Positions 37,391 to 50,329 of a stretch of 64,000 nt of DNA are shown one piece after another; position 1 is the first letter of the stretch, and every line of letters begins with the position of its first letter. Made by a program: the position numbers and the translations under genes. Source of the stretch: Polytrichum commune (Eukaryota; Streptophyta; Polytrichopsida; Polytrichales; Polytrichaceae); the NCBI GenBank assembly GCA_950295325.1, contig OX485808.1, positions 32,508,527-32,572,526 on the forward strand. Reading direction: 5' to 3'. The notes under the pieces are model-generated. The model was not told the origin of the DNA. It worked only from the letters and a program-made list of their open reading frames with translations, and did no database searches.

Positions 37391-40300
37391 TGGATGTAGA
37401 GACCTCTTTGGGTCCTTCCAAAGCAGCTCGTAAATGACCTTTCTCAATCGTCCCCTCGACATTCTGCGGATTCCCCAGTTACTGTACAATCGATAACGCT
37501 CTCGCATTGTTGCGTTTGTTGCAATATTGATGTAAATATTGTCTCGCTGTTGTTTCACAAGCTCTTTGTGAGACTCCCTGTCCTCCAACTTTTCCAGTAA
37601 TCTCTCGATGTTTTGAATCTCAAAAGCAATTGCCTGTGGACTAGTTGATCCTGGTTTGTCATAGGCTTGGCTCACCTGTATTAATCATCTTGTATGTCAG
37701 TCACTTAGGGTGGAAGTACTGTGTGGTTCCCCTCACCTCTCAAAATTGTACACATGTATGGTAGTAAGTCTGCTATTCTACCAGGTAGTCATCAGTAATT
37801 TAATATAGAATCCAATTGCTCCAATCAGACCCGAGTTCTTGGGGTACCTATTTCCTTAGTGAAGCCAACAAAGGGAATTTGATTTTAAGAATTTCCAGAA
37901 ACTCTATCCTTTACAATGCACTATGAATGATTTGGAGCTAACTGCATGTGTTGGACCCCAGTCACAAGCCAAGCCTCATTACATGAGAAAGCAAGCAGCA
38001 ATTTAAATTTGCTCAGAAATAGAATCTAAGAATTGGTGGTACACATAATAAGCTACTGAAATTTTACCTCGTGACTCAGAAGATTGGGGTCTGTCATCAG
38101 ACTCTTGTATTTGAGGGACCTTGTGAGGAGGTCCACATACTCCTCATCCCATAGTTTACAGAGATCTTGGAGGGAAGGAGTAACAGGTCCAGTAGCCTGT
38201 ACAAAACCAGCATCCCAAGTTGTAGGCTGGGCTCTTCTAAAACTGGAATTTGCCTCACTACCACATGTAAGAAGGAGAGGACCTGAAAGATTTTCTGGAG
38301 CCCACAGGCGACGCATGTCTCTGTGTTTCAGCATGGTTTCAAAATTTCCATCTTCATCCAGCCTTGATGTGGATAATTCTTCATAGGCAAAAGATGCTCT
38401 GCCATACTCAGTCGGACCTCTCTGTAAGATGAAATGTGGTGTAAAAGTCAGCAAAAGGTTTGTAATTATTCAATAATAGTGTATCCAAAACTAGTGCAGC
38501 ATCAATCACATAGTCGTTCAACTGAGGAAAATAAATGAATAAAATCCTCTATTGGACTCCCCTATACATGAGGCAGCAGCACAGATGTGTAATGCAATAC
38601 GAATTGAACTCAACCTAGGCATTTAAACCAGGAAACTAAGAGAAACATGTGGATCAATTGTCTCCATATATCTACAACAACCAATATGTACCTGTCCAAG
38701 ATTCTCAAACCAATCTTCTACTATAGCCGGGTGCACATTTGCTGTAGACGTCACACTTTCGCTATCAGAATCACATCCTCTTCTTTGCAATCGCATGGAT
38801 GGACTTTGCAGAAAGTATTTTCTAGAAACAGACATAGAACTAGATCTCTCCTGTTTGGAGAGAAGAGCTGAGGACGTGTCTGAAAGCGTACTCTCTAACT
38901 GTTTGCGATGGGGTGAATGACCTGTACACCCATTTCGATATGAAATTGCCATATCCCTGCCATCTGCCAAATCTGATGGTGCCTCTGCTGCAGCATCAAG
39001 GCGATCCTCACTATAAGAAATGGGCTCATGGATTAAATCTTGCTTGTGCATTGAGCTCTGTTGCGTGCCTATGTTCGTTCTTGCAATATCTGATTGTCTC
39101 TCAGCAAAATTATATCCCTTTTCTCCGCGTACAGAGGAGTTTGAATCAGGCCATGACACAGCATGATCAGTATGCCGATCAAAGCTTAAGCTCACCACTC
39201 CTATCTTTGAAGGTGGGTTCAGTTTCTCCTCATCGGGCTTTGTCTGCCAATCAGTAGATGATGGACAGAGCCTATCAATCAACACATCCTTTGCCTGGTG
39301 CATTGAAGCTGGTGAGGTGACAATGTTTCCGTCAACGGCCTTGTCACAATAGTCACCTTCCACAAATGGTGTATGCTTGAGCACCTCACCACACGACTCA
39401 TCAGATACACCCCAAGGTGAACCCCTCAAGCATTCAGGAGAGTTGGTTGTGTACCCATCTGAGATGTGATCAGGCATGATTCTGTTCACATGCTTCTCTA
39501 GATTGAACCCATCATAGCAGACATCATTTTGTATTTTTCTGGGAAATCTTGGCCCACCAGTATTGCCATTTGCTTCCACAACCTTCAACCTATCAAACAT
39601 TTTCTCTGCAGCTTGTAGAGTGGCTGCACTTCGTGGCGACAGGGCTCCGTAACATTCCAACTGACTTTCTTTGGCCATCACATTCCAGCTCTCTAAGCAG
39701 TTTGGCTCTTCAATTCCCAGATTTCTCTCATGTCCATCACCACCATCTTCGAGAATGAATTCAAGTTTTTTCGCTGATTTACTCAAGAAGCTTTCCCTTC
39801 CAAGGATCGGCTCAATGAACTTGCTTCGATATTTACTCTTTGATAGTTTAGCTGACCTTTTCACAGGACGCTCCCTGAGAGATCCAGTCAAAGAGTCAGC
39901 TGAAGAACGTGAGATCTCAGACGAAGCCTCAGAATCTAGATCTGGACTGCCTCGGAAGAGCTTCGCCAGCTCGTCTAAAAGCTCCTCTTCCATAGCAGGT
40001 GTAGGTGGAGAATCTCGAGGAAAACTATTAGTCACTACATCTGTATTGGCTGGAGTAGACACGTCAAAACTATCAACACCTTCTGTGCTCTTCCACTTTA
40101 TCGAATCTGCACTTTTAGGAAGTGTGTAGGCAATCTTTTTGATTGAAACAGGTGAATTATGTAGACCACCTTCCGAATCCTCAGTTGAAACAGGCGTATT
40201 ATGTAGAGGACATTCATTCTCTACCGAAACAGGTGTATTATGTAAAGCACCTCCTTCGCTTGCTAAAATCCATACCTTCGTTTGATGAGGTGGGGACTCC

Positions 40301-41082
40301 ATACACTCCAATTCATGAGTTCCAACCACCAAATCAGAGGAAGACAATTGCAGCTTGCAACTTGTATCCAGTGCTTCTGTACAAGGATGAAGCGAACTGA
40401 GATAAATCCCTTCACCTTTCCTCACACTTGGAACAGGGAAAGTGCTCATCATATCTGTTGCATCCCAGCAACTCTGAGGGAGTTCCGACCTGTCAAGATC
40501 TGAGAACCACTCCAGCGGCAACGGTGATTCATCTCTTGCAATGCTCTTAGAGGAGGAGTTGACCACCTTAGGCCTCACAGTTGGAGAAGCCCACTCCTTC
40601 GTTGGGGAGGCAGGAAGGATAACTAAGTCCCCATCCTCACAAGTCCAGACTGAAGGACCTTCAGGTGCAATTTTAAGAAGCTCACGCTTTCGAGACGTCC
40701 ATTCTTTGATGGGTGTTGGAGGGATCGACTTGTCTTTGCTTAGATTCGCAAATGTGAGCTCTTTTCCGGGTGAGGAAGAAGTGCTGTCGATGTTGCACAT
40801 GTCATAGTTCCAGGACTCCATTGGATAACCAGAATGAGATTTCAAGCTCCCTGCACTGCTCTCCACCAGATCCTCACTTGGTAAACACGGGGGATCAAGG
40901 AACAATGCATTCTCAACTGCCTTTCTGTGGAAAAAGACATGATGTGACTGACTGCCACTGGTACGTCCATTGTCTTCTTGGCACGGCAAGAAGCTTGCCA
41001 ACTCTGTCAAAATTTCATCTTCTTCTCTCGCTGAGATGCTCGCGTCATAGAGAGAATCAACTGAAAACCTAGGAGGCTCCAT
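37182..41082 (-). CDS. Ser/Pro-rich protein with kinesin-7/NACK-type C-terminal tail (DUF3490-like), no motor seen
   Basis: Exons high to low: 41082-38692, 38421-38068, 37675-37404, 37221-37182, giving about 1018 aa; every junction keeps phase. Residues 1-870 are polar, Ser/Pro/Glu-rich and probably disordered, with motifs EEDEILTELASFL (20-32) and MEEELLDELAKLF (364-376), and repeated (S/T)P...W sites. From about 884 (LCKLWDEEYVDLL) to the end the pattern YRLYSNWGI, LLWKDPK, HASADLVLQYL resembles the plant kinesin-7 tail (YLKWGI, LWTDP, ESAALVAKL). That tail in NACK proteins works with MAP-kinase signalling in cytokinesis; function here is unknown. The ATG (MEPPRF) is the first Met after an acceptor-like TTTGTCAG at 41106-41113, so upstream coding exons cannot be excluded. 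I recognise no kinesin motor motif upstream. A (GA)n tract (37357-37387) lies just inside intron 3. Confidence 0.72.
37357..37387. repeat. (GA)n microsatellite
   Basis: About 15 GA units lie 15 bases into intron 3 of the kinesin-tail-like gene, where the sense strand reads (CT)n right after the GT donor. If the donor were skipped the frame would read Ser-Leu repeats to a stop. Confidence 0.85.
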
Positions 41083-44000
41083 AGAATCTTCCCGGGAGTC
41101 TTTCCCTGACAAATAGCCGTGTATTGCAAATCAATAATCTATCCAGGTGCACCGGATCATCTGTCATATGAAACCACAACCGATGACCCTAATTTAACTC
41201 TACACCTAAAAGACGCCTATGTCATTCCCAGAACACGGAAGTAAAGACCATCCAAAGCCTCAATCTGTGTGTAGTCTTTCAAAAGTAAATTGATCATTGA
41301 AACATACCAACTGTATCGACGTGTAGAAATGCAGCTGAATTGGGATAAGAGACCGAGTGAACAAGAACTGCCTGCCCGCACATCCTTTCAGATATGCCAA
41401 GCTCAACAACTTCATCCCTTCATGCACCCTGCGTTTGGATTTACAAAGAACAAGTCGTCGAGACTCTCGCCATTGTCCTTTGAGTATCAAACAAGTTTCC
41501 GGAGAGTGAGGTTCTTATGCAGTCTAGCTGAGCGCATACGTCCACATGCCTGCAGAAAGCACAGCAAGGTTCAGAACACAGACTGCTCTTTTCTACACCA
41601 AAAGCCCAACCAGAGTACAACTGTATTCATTTTAACAAACATGTCTATTTATCCATGTGGATCCGGTCCCTGAATGAACTGCAGGTAGCAAGTCAATACT
41701 AACCAGAAGATTGCAAGAGTTCCAGGAGAAGTCCATGGATGCTCTTATCTCCTGGAAGTAACATTCAAGTGATCTCAGCCTGACCCACTCCTGAAAATTG
41801 TCGGATCGTCACGGGCGTGGCCATCCTCATCATTAAACTATCCCACCAAAAGACAAGAACTCTATTCTGTGATATGCAGCCTTCAGGTGACTTGGTCACC
41901 ATATCGAGTCAGCGAATAAGTAAGGTAGCATTTCGTGATCCTTCGTTGGAGTTGATAGGAATTAAAAGGAATTCCCATCCAGCACACAATTAAGACCTGA
42001 AACTAAAAGCCCTGAAACTAACTTACACATAATTGACCCGACTCAATCACGCAAGCCAACGACGGGGCCCATACTTCACTATCGAGAACCTGAAGATGAC
42101 GAGCATTCTATCCCACTATTACAGATTTCAGTAACCGATAATCGAGCGCTACGAGCGTGCCTCCAGATAGAAGTAGAGCCGGCAAGAAAACGTGGGGAGA
42201 AAGGGAGACTGTGCGCAAGCTCTTCATTACATACTATTCTGCTAAAAGCTCCCAACTTACACAACCCCACCCTGCCAGCCAGTGACCGACCTCATCGCTT
42301 CCCCTCCTTTCAGAACTCGCAACAAAAAATACTCAAACCCAAACTATTGCCAATTCCAACACTCCAAAAACCTGTCCTCCTCCGAACGTGCAATCCGCCC
42401 TCCATCCACACCAAAACCCGTAAAAGCCCCTACCAGTCATTTTAATTCGCTTTGAAGGTTTCAAACCAGAGCACCCACCACCTGGATTCGTCCCCACAAC
42501 AGAAACTTCCGAAACGCTCAATCACCACTGTGAAATTATAGATTAAGAGCTCCCCCACTTTTACGTCCAGAACACAGCATTCCAGCCCACCTTGCACTTA
42601 TGGAAGAATGCGTCAAGCAGGAGCGGAATACTAGGCATGCGCAGCAGTTTCTAACAGAGAGGTATGGAGAGAAGATATTCCATCCTCCATAATTTCAGAC
42701 CACTTTCAACACAAATATGGAATGTTTTGCACCTGCATCGTAACCACACAAACGGCTTACTGTGTTTCCAGGGTCCTGCCGACGCTGTTAGGAAACTCGC
42801 AAAGGTCCTATTTTGGACACATTTTCGCCTCTGAAAAGGTCACACACCACTCTCACTGTCCAGCATTTTGTCCCGATTTTTCAACTCCCAACAGTTTGGC
42901 TAACATCGTCTTGTCACCTCTTCTTCCAGATATTTTGGAAGCCTCTTGACCCCAACAGAAAAAGTCCCTTTTCGAGATGAACCACAAGGCTACAACGCTC
43001 CCAAACAACTTTGGTTGTGCAAAAGTGGGGTTGTTTTGAAAACTGAGCCTTCTTCCAAATTCTGGGAAATTTGCCAATTCATGCGCGATCTTCAGCTACT
43101 GTGAGTCTCGTTACAAACAAACAGTTCAATTCTCTAGGCGTTTGTTGGTATAAACCCGACCTCCTCCAACAGCCTAAGAACTTCCAGGTCATCTGCAAGC
43201 GTGACCAAATCAATCACACTAAGGACAAGTCGCCAAGAATCTTCTCGCATTGTGTTGGCTCGCTTTCGAGAGATCTGAAGAGCAATCAAAACATTCCAAT
43301 TTAATATGCGATATATATTGCTGGAGGATTTCTGAAGCATTATGCAGAATTACCCACCGCTTGCTTCAGGAAGATGACCAAGCATTTCGCCCTTAATAGA
43401 TACGCAACTGGGGCCAAGGGAGTTTGGATAGAGATTTGCCGCATAGGTTTTAGAGAGAAAACAAAAAGCTGTTGACTAACAGATGATCCACAACAGCACA
43501 AAGAGACCAGGAAGCTTACTGAGGACCATTTGCGAAGACACGCCTAAGAATTGCAACGGACACAGAACCTTTGGAGGTTAAACAAGAATTGGTCAAAACA
43601 AGTTATAATCGAAAGCACAATTTACCCAAAAGAAAGTAGGAGCAAAACTGAGGACCAGACGGCGTCTGTTCAGAAATCCTACAGAAAGTCAGCAATTTTA
43701 GAATCACATAGGAGGATGAAATTTCATCAAAACTGAAACTTAAGCAGCTGCACTGCCCCCAAAATAATTCACGAACAGAAGAAGAGAGGAGGCTTGTCGC
43801 CGAAGAGAAGACAAGAGAACGGGGTAAACGTGAAAGTGATCAAAGCTGCGTTACAGACCCCATTCGTCTCTGGACTGCTGGAATGACACATACCTAACAG
43901 CCTCTTTGGCTAACATTAAGAAGAAAAAAAAAAAAAATTGAAGAAAACCAGGCCACGCGAACTTGGGAGCCCAACTTGAAATAGCGAGACGAAATGAAAC

Positions 44001-45450
44001 ATACTCCCCACTAAAAGTGTGTGCGTAACTTAGAATACGAAGGGGAACACCTACAGCCGGAAGTCCACAACGAGTGAGGAGGAGCTTCAATTGGCATGAC
44101 ACCATCAAAGAAACCAAAACTTACGTCGCTGAAAGCATGCGATAAATCCAAAAGATCTCAATTCTCCCAGTATCACCAGGAATACAACTCGCTACTCCGA
44201 GGAATGCAGCAGACTACTTAGCACTGAAGAGCAGTGTCGGGATGATCACAACCTTTGATCCACAGCTTCCATAGCATCACCATGATGCACCGAAAACGCA
44301 AGAGTCCGTCACAGTCATCAACCCGTCAGCGTAAGCGGCGAAAAGCAGAACGACCGGGAATAGAAAGAATTTGTATCTGAAAAAGAATGCCACCGAACGG
44401 AACCTAACCTCACCCCTCCGACTATTGCTCCGGACAAACCTACTTACATACAAAATGGTTGGTAGGAGGACGGGATCGTCGACACGACAGCACTATGATA
44501 ACTTATTAGACTTCACATGAAGAACTATGATCCTTGAGCCCACCAATGGCCCACGTCCAGTGTACCTGCATGAGTTCTCAGCATCATCGTACTATGCACA
44601 GAAACTATATCCTTAACAACCTAACCCTACAACGTGACAAATGAGCTGCAGTCCTCTGGCATATAGAATCTACTCAGCCACGTTACTTTGTACACAACAT
44701 ACATGCGAGCGCCAGAAGCCTGGCCAGAAATGCAAACCTTACTGAAGTACTTACAACAAGTGCAGGAAAACACTGAACAGCAGCCACATGAGCAGAGAAT
44801 TGGCAGACTCCGTCACTACGGCCCTGCAGCTTGCAGGATGATGACCTAATAATAAATTCCTCAATGTATGTGAGTACTAAAGTAAAAAACCACACTTATT
44901 TACAGAATTCACAGAGAAATATGGTGACATGGTTGATCGCCCTGTACTGGCAGAAGAATCATTTATTACTGGGAATTGATACAAAGAAGTAATTAATGAG
45001 CTACAAAAATGCCGCGGCGATGCAGCAGGGTTGCACACTTCCCGAGAAAGAGAGGCTACAGTATTAGTAACCTGTATTTCAAAAAACCGCAAACAAATCA
45101 GGGGAAAACGGGAAAATGCAGCGCAAATTAAGCCAAACGTCTTGAATTTCAAAGCGCTGGAAATTGGGGGTTATCAGCAATCCTGGGCTCCACAGGAATA
45201 CCTTGCAGCTTCCGGAGAGGAACCTCCAACCCTGTGTGTTTTAAAATACTGAAAACAAATCAGGAAAAATCGAGAAAATGCAGCGAAAATTTCGCCAAAC
45301 GATCTGAAATTCAAAGCTCTTGGAAAACGGAGGCTACCCAATCATCAATGGCTGGAAGGGATTTTGCAACGACCAAATTCGGACACAAAGATCCTTCCTC
45401 TCCAGCTGCCTGGCTTTGACGTCTTCCCTTTTACGCCTTAATGAGAGACT
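41083..45450 (-). promoter_or_regulatory. Presumed 5' leader introns and promoter of the kinesin-tail-like gene
   Basis: This DNA is clearly less AT-rich than what follows at 45.6 kb and free of the window's MITE families, as expected for transcribed leader DNA. A TTTGTCAG acceptor lies at 41106-41113, and a plausible donor (GTTG before GTATGT) lies near 41300, suggesting a spliced leader or a further coding exon. Open frames here are short and unrecognised. No start site could be fixed. Confidence 0.4.
45091..45350. repeat. ~162-bp tandem duplication
   Basis: AAACAAATCAGG occurs at 45091 and 45253. Both are followed by AAAATGCAGCG, GCCAAACG, TGAA(A)TTCAAAGC and a GGAAA block. Confidence 0.6.
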
Positions 45451-45959
45451 AGGGCCACGTAGGCATCCTCGCCGTCGATCTCGGGCCGTAGGATCAGATC
45501 TACGGCTTGTGATGCAGGATCAGGTCCACCATCAGATTACCACTTATAGAGGCCCATTTGAGCTTATCGGGGTACTTTTGATCCTTATTGAGAGCCTTTG
45601 TAGGCCTTTATAGTACTTAGTGGGGAGGCTTTTTGAGACCCCAAAATGGGGCACTAATTAATTCACATACTAAATTTGCCCACACCCATCCTTCTATGCA
45701 TGCAAACAACTGCCCAATTTGCGTACTAGGTCACTAGGTATACCTAATATGCTAATAAGACACATGGATTAATGTCGCAATTCTCAAAATTCAAGTCGGA
45801 GATGATGGGGATCGGTTCAAACACGCACCCGATTTAGAACGTAGTAAGTTAGTATGGGATTCAAACCCCGTATTCTATATTTGTAAACCACATGGACAAA
45901 GTCTTCGACAACTTGGGATTGCATTTAAGTTAAGGTAGAAGCACCGACTTCATACACAA

Positions 45960-46283
45960 TACTAGAGGTCCGTGACCACTGCATTCTATGATCTCTCATT
46001 GGTCGAAAAGGCCAAGAATGTCCAAGTTCACTTCACACTAGAAGGTGGAGGTCTAACAGTCCAACCAAATTGTCATAGATGGAAATAATCTATGTGGATT
46101 CCTGCATGGCATAGTATAAACAAGGTTTCATGGTATACTGGAATTTGCGTAAAGCCCATCTCTGAGAGGTATGTGTGACGCAGATTATGACAGCCATGTC
46201 AGTGTTACGGCCTTTGGATGAGAATGAAGAATCCTTACCGTTACATGGTCATGGCCCTTGACTCGTGTGTGAAATGGCTCTTG
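45960..46283 (+). mobile_element. Harbinger-like MITE, internally deleted
   Basis: Internal blocks of the 871-1448 family occur in order: GGTCCGTGACCACTGCA, TTCACTTCACACTAGAAGGTG, GGTTTCATGGTATACTGGAATTTGCGT, GGCCTTTGGATGAGA, GTCATGGCCCTTG and a right tip TGTGTGAAATGGCTC. The left tip is lost and the middle is shortened. Confidence 0.6.
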
Positions 46284-47708
46284 TAACGGAGAATTTAGGA
46301 ACCTTTTGTTTGTTTGTCCTTATGAAAGTAGTGCACCGCTTTCCACCGGTCCCCCAACAAACTCCTAGCTCCGGCATGAGTAGCATTATATAACCCTTGC
46401 GTCACATGGCAATCATTCTCATGGTACGACATACATTCGCATTGACTTTGCTTGAGAACCTACCATCATACACGCAACCCTTGCAACATCAACCGTACGC
46501 CATCCAAAGTTGAATTAGGTTTGCATGCTTGCACCAATGGTGTGTCTAATGTAAATTTGGATAAGGAACCCAATCATGTCTAGTTATCATATACCGGGGA
46601 GCCCCGGTCCCATGGCTTCGCATTGGAGAGTGGTTGGGTACTTTGGCTTCATTATTTGGTTTTAAATATGAGTGAGGTAAGATTTCCAAAAGCAATCCGA
46701 GGAATAGGTCATTTTTCTCTCTCTATCTATCCAATAGAGTCTACGAGGATAAATGAGTAGTTCAATTACAATAGATATTGTATCACTTTGGCACCTTTGG
46801 TTGTCACATATACCCATCATAGTTAATCATGAGAAACTACAATAAACACACATGGTTTAGTGTGGCCTTGATTATTCCTCACCGACCCACATAAATTGTC
46901 TTACAATCATTGGGTGGCAACAAGAGGTGGTGTCATATGACACGTGATGAGCACTTGGTCATTATACATAACAACTCATGAAGATCTATTTGATTGATAG
47001 ACGACAATTTCAATGTCACACTAGATCACATGTTTGAAGTACCTTCTTACTTACCTCTAACTTAGCAAAAGTCTAACCTCTACACTTAGAGAACAAAACT
47101 TCGCTTCCATGTGAATACCTAAACATGATATAGACTTTTCGTTCGTGAATACCTAACATGATATAGGACTTCTATAGATTGCACAAAGTAGGAAATGGAA
47201 AAAAGGAAAAAGGAACATCAATGTAGTACATCAGTGTGTGATGTTTGTTCGTCACCTTCTACGTACACAAAGTAGGACATGACGATGCAAAGGATTTTAA
47301 AGCTCCAAGGGTGGGGGCCTCGCAAAAGAGTATGAACTGTGTGCGACAAAATGTAGGGTCCAATATATAAAATTGTGAGTAAAATTTACAAAATAATTAC
47401 ATATTGTATAGGGTGCTTTGTGATACACTTTGAAGACTTTGGGGAATTGGAGTTTCTTTTACATATAAGTAATATAGAGTATCATTGATCCAATAATTCA
47501 ACAATTTAGAATTTACCATAGAGTCCTAATGTTCACAACAATTTACCATCGTTTAGAATATTAGCATGCCATATAATCCATTCTAGTAGGTAAATAACCC
47601 CCAATATAATACTATGTTACATCATGTGTATACCTATTCTAAGAGGGACACCCTCCCCCCACGAGTTTCGAAGAGAGATGTGTATCATTCACATCATAAC
47701 AATAATTT

Positions 47709-48002
47709 GGACACCTATGTTTGAGTGGTATGTGGTTAGGTGTGGATCTAAGAATGGACACCAATAAGACATGCGTTTAAAAGAGATTGGACTATGTGCT
47801 TAAGATATGCTAATTATCCTAAGCTCAGTAGTCAACATGATTGGAAGGGAAGGTTGGGGTGACACGTATAATTGCTTAATGAGCATGAGAATCTTCACTT
47901 TGATAATGAATTTACTTTCTATAGAAAACTCCAAAACTTACGAGGCATTTGAACATGGACACCATTTGGATTTGTTAATCATCTCGCACTAATTGCGTGC
48001 TT
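47709..48002 (+). repeat. Dispersed repeat family R1, copy 4
   Basis: Best-preserved copy: GGACACCTATGTTTGAG, GTGGTTAGGTGTGGAT, GAGATTGGACTATGTGCT, GTCAACATGATTGG, ATCTTCACTTTGATAA, ATCATCTCGCACTAATTG. Pairs most closely with 18726-18995. Confidence 0.65.
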
Positions 48003-48899
48003 CATATTGTACTAGAATTGAGTGCAAAGAGAAATGTGTTTGAAGTAGGTGCATCTACCTCACAAAGGAACATGTTAAGTTCTCTCACAAAAGGAAAGTG
48101 TTGGAACCACACCGATGAACGAGGTGTGATGTGAAGCACACCTATACGGTAACGATATCTTCTAGTTTATGACTATATGATATGTACTAACTCATGAATG
48201 ATTTGGCATAGTCCGGGTTTGACACGACATTACCATGGATTCTTAAAAGCCCAAGTCAAATTCCGGGCAACCTTTAAAAAAAAACATCCTAAAACCTTCT
48301 ACTAAGGATTCAAATCCTTTAATTTGACATAGGTAGCCAATTTCATTTATTGTAAATCTCGGTCTTTGTAAGCTAGAAGGAGGTCAATGTGATTGTGAAT
48401 CACATGATCGTCAACATCAAACTATAAGAACCCTAATTCTTCGGGTACGCATTGGAGAAATACTACACTAAGATATTGTATTTAGTGTCACTAACACTAA
48501 ATTTAAATCTAACATTGTTTGTTATACCTTGTACAAAAAAATTGGACGTTATAGAATTAGAATGTTTTAACTTTGTCAGTCATTAAGTTGTTTTCATCCG
48601 AATTGCAATCATCCATGCCAATAATTCATTACATGAATGTTAGGATGCATAATATACCAAAAGTGGATGAACTAAAAGTAAATTGGGATGATAATGTCCC
48701 GGGGGTGTACTTTTCATAACACGTGTGAGTATACATGGGTGTACAAAAAGGGTATTAATTTGAACTTTTCCGTACTATGTATATATATTCTACACAAATT
48801 ATAACTTGTACTGATGTGCATGTATGGAGGACCTCTAGAAAACATACAACATTTTGTACTTGTATCATAGGCTCATTTATTAAGGCTCATTTATTTGTA

Positions 48900-49690
48900 A
48901 GTATGAAGGAGGATGAGGAGTGTGATTATGATCACACATTGATTGATGATCCTAGTGCACAAGGTGGTGACGAGGAAAATTACAGTGTTGGGAGAAGACC
49001 ATTCAACACATGTGCAAGGATGATGTTATAGAGATGGAATTGATGCAATTGCATGTTTAAAATGATTTACATGAAGGTGTGGAGTTCCAAAGTGAGCTTC
49101 GACATGCCACAAATGTTCTAATTGATGAACATGAAAATGTTGAAATGCCCTCTCAATCTAATGTAAAGTCCATCATGGCTTATATCTCTATGATTTTCAA
49201 AAGCACATTTGTTAGTCGATTGAATGGCAGTCCAACTTAATCTAAAGATCGATTGACTCGTACTAAGATTGTCATATTTTACGTGAAGTCTAAACTCCTT
49301 GCCACCGCAAATCATGATATTATGTTCAAATATTGGTTGTGATTGTGGAGTGTGTTTTTTGAACACACTTGAACTTAAATTGCCAAAAAAACATCATAAA
49401 CCATCAAATCAGCTCCAATTCAGGTTTGGTTTGTTGGGATGGTTTTTAGGATGCCACGAAAATTTGGTAACCATTGGGTGGAGTATAAGAGTCCAAATGA
49501 CTTGATGGACTGTTCATGGGACATGGAGTTTGGTGTATGTTGGTATCAAAATGGAACCAATCATTTGATGGTAGATATAGAAGCAATAATTGCATAAGCT
49601 TTTATGACATATATTGTAAACTTAAATGCTCATAAGTTACATCCAAGGATGGAAAAATAATTTAACAACAATATTGATGAATGGTAGGTT
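48900..49690 (+). pseudogene. Decayed transposon-type coding region
   Basis: Plus-strand reading across several frames gives blocks that look like former protein: SIMAYISMIFKSTFVSRLNG, SKDRLTRTKI, then RMPRKFGNHWVEYKSPNDLM, then FGVCWYQNGTNHLMVDIEA, and NLNAHKLHPRMEK after a stop. Frame breaks and stops separate them. I cannot name the family. Its place between the two ends of an ACACTAAAT-type element makes a transposase or accessory protein likely. Confidence 0.45.
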
Positions 49691-50329
49691 TTAACATTAT
49701 ACATATCATAGGGGTTCATTATTATTTAAATGTATATATGTATACTTCTGTTAATGGCTATATGTGATTGTAATTTTTTTGTACATATACACATTGTTAC
49801 TTGTAATTTTATCATTGAAATTGTATGTATATTTCTTGATTTTACACCAAAAAAAAAAACCAAAAAAACACTTGTATATAGGGGGGGGGGTGTTTAGAGT
49901 ATGTTGTGAAAGCACGTGGTTCTTGGCATTTAGTGAAAGGTTGGTATCGAAATGGAACCAATCATTTGATGGTAGATATAGAAGCAATAGTTGCATAAGC
50001 TTTTATGACATATATTGTAAACTTAAATGCTCATAAGTTACATCCAAGGATGAAAATAAATTCAACAACTTTATTGATGAATGGTAGGTTCTAACATTAT
50101 ACATATCATAGGGGTTCATTATTATTTAAATGTATATATGTATACTTCCGTTAATGGCTACATGTGACTGTAAATTTTTTTACATATACACATTGTTACT
50201 TTTATTTTTATCAATGAAATTGTATGTATATTTCTTGATTTTACATTAAAAAAAACCATTTATATATAGGGGGGGGGGTGGTTTAGAGTATGTTGTGAAA
50301 GCAAGTGGTTCTTGGCTTTTAGTGAAAGG
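49539..50329. repeat. ~400-bp tandem duplication
   Basis: Copy 1 is 49539-49939 and copy 2 is 49940-50329. Both run from GTTGGTATC(A/G)AAATGGAACC through ATTGCATAAGCTTTTATGAC, GGTTCATTATTATTTAAATG and a G-run to TTTAGAGTATGTTGTGAAAG and TAGTGAAAGG. They differ by scattered substitutions and small gaps, so the duplication is not recent. Confidence 0.85.

Larger units (their letters stand above)
45451..48462. other. Intergenic, mobile-element fragments
   Basis: Holds the element at 45960-46283 and an R1 repeat copy at 47709-48002. The remaining DNA (46.3-47.7 kb) is AT-rich with no recognisable gene. Confidence 0.45.

Noticed and set aside
37343-37403. Ser-Leu repeat C-terminus of the kinesin-tail-like protein
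   Set aside because: A good GT donor precedes it and the next exon (37221-37182) restores a family-like ending, so the (CT)n tract is intronic.
41260-41490. 76-codon minus-strand frame as first coding exon of the kinesin-tail-like gene
   Set aside because: Joining it at its best donor puts the next exon in the wrong phase; the frame that would fit has an early stop and no known motif. It is more likely leader sequence.
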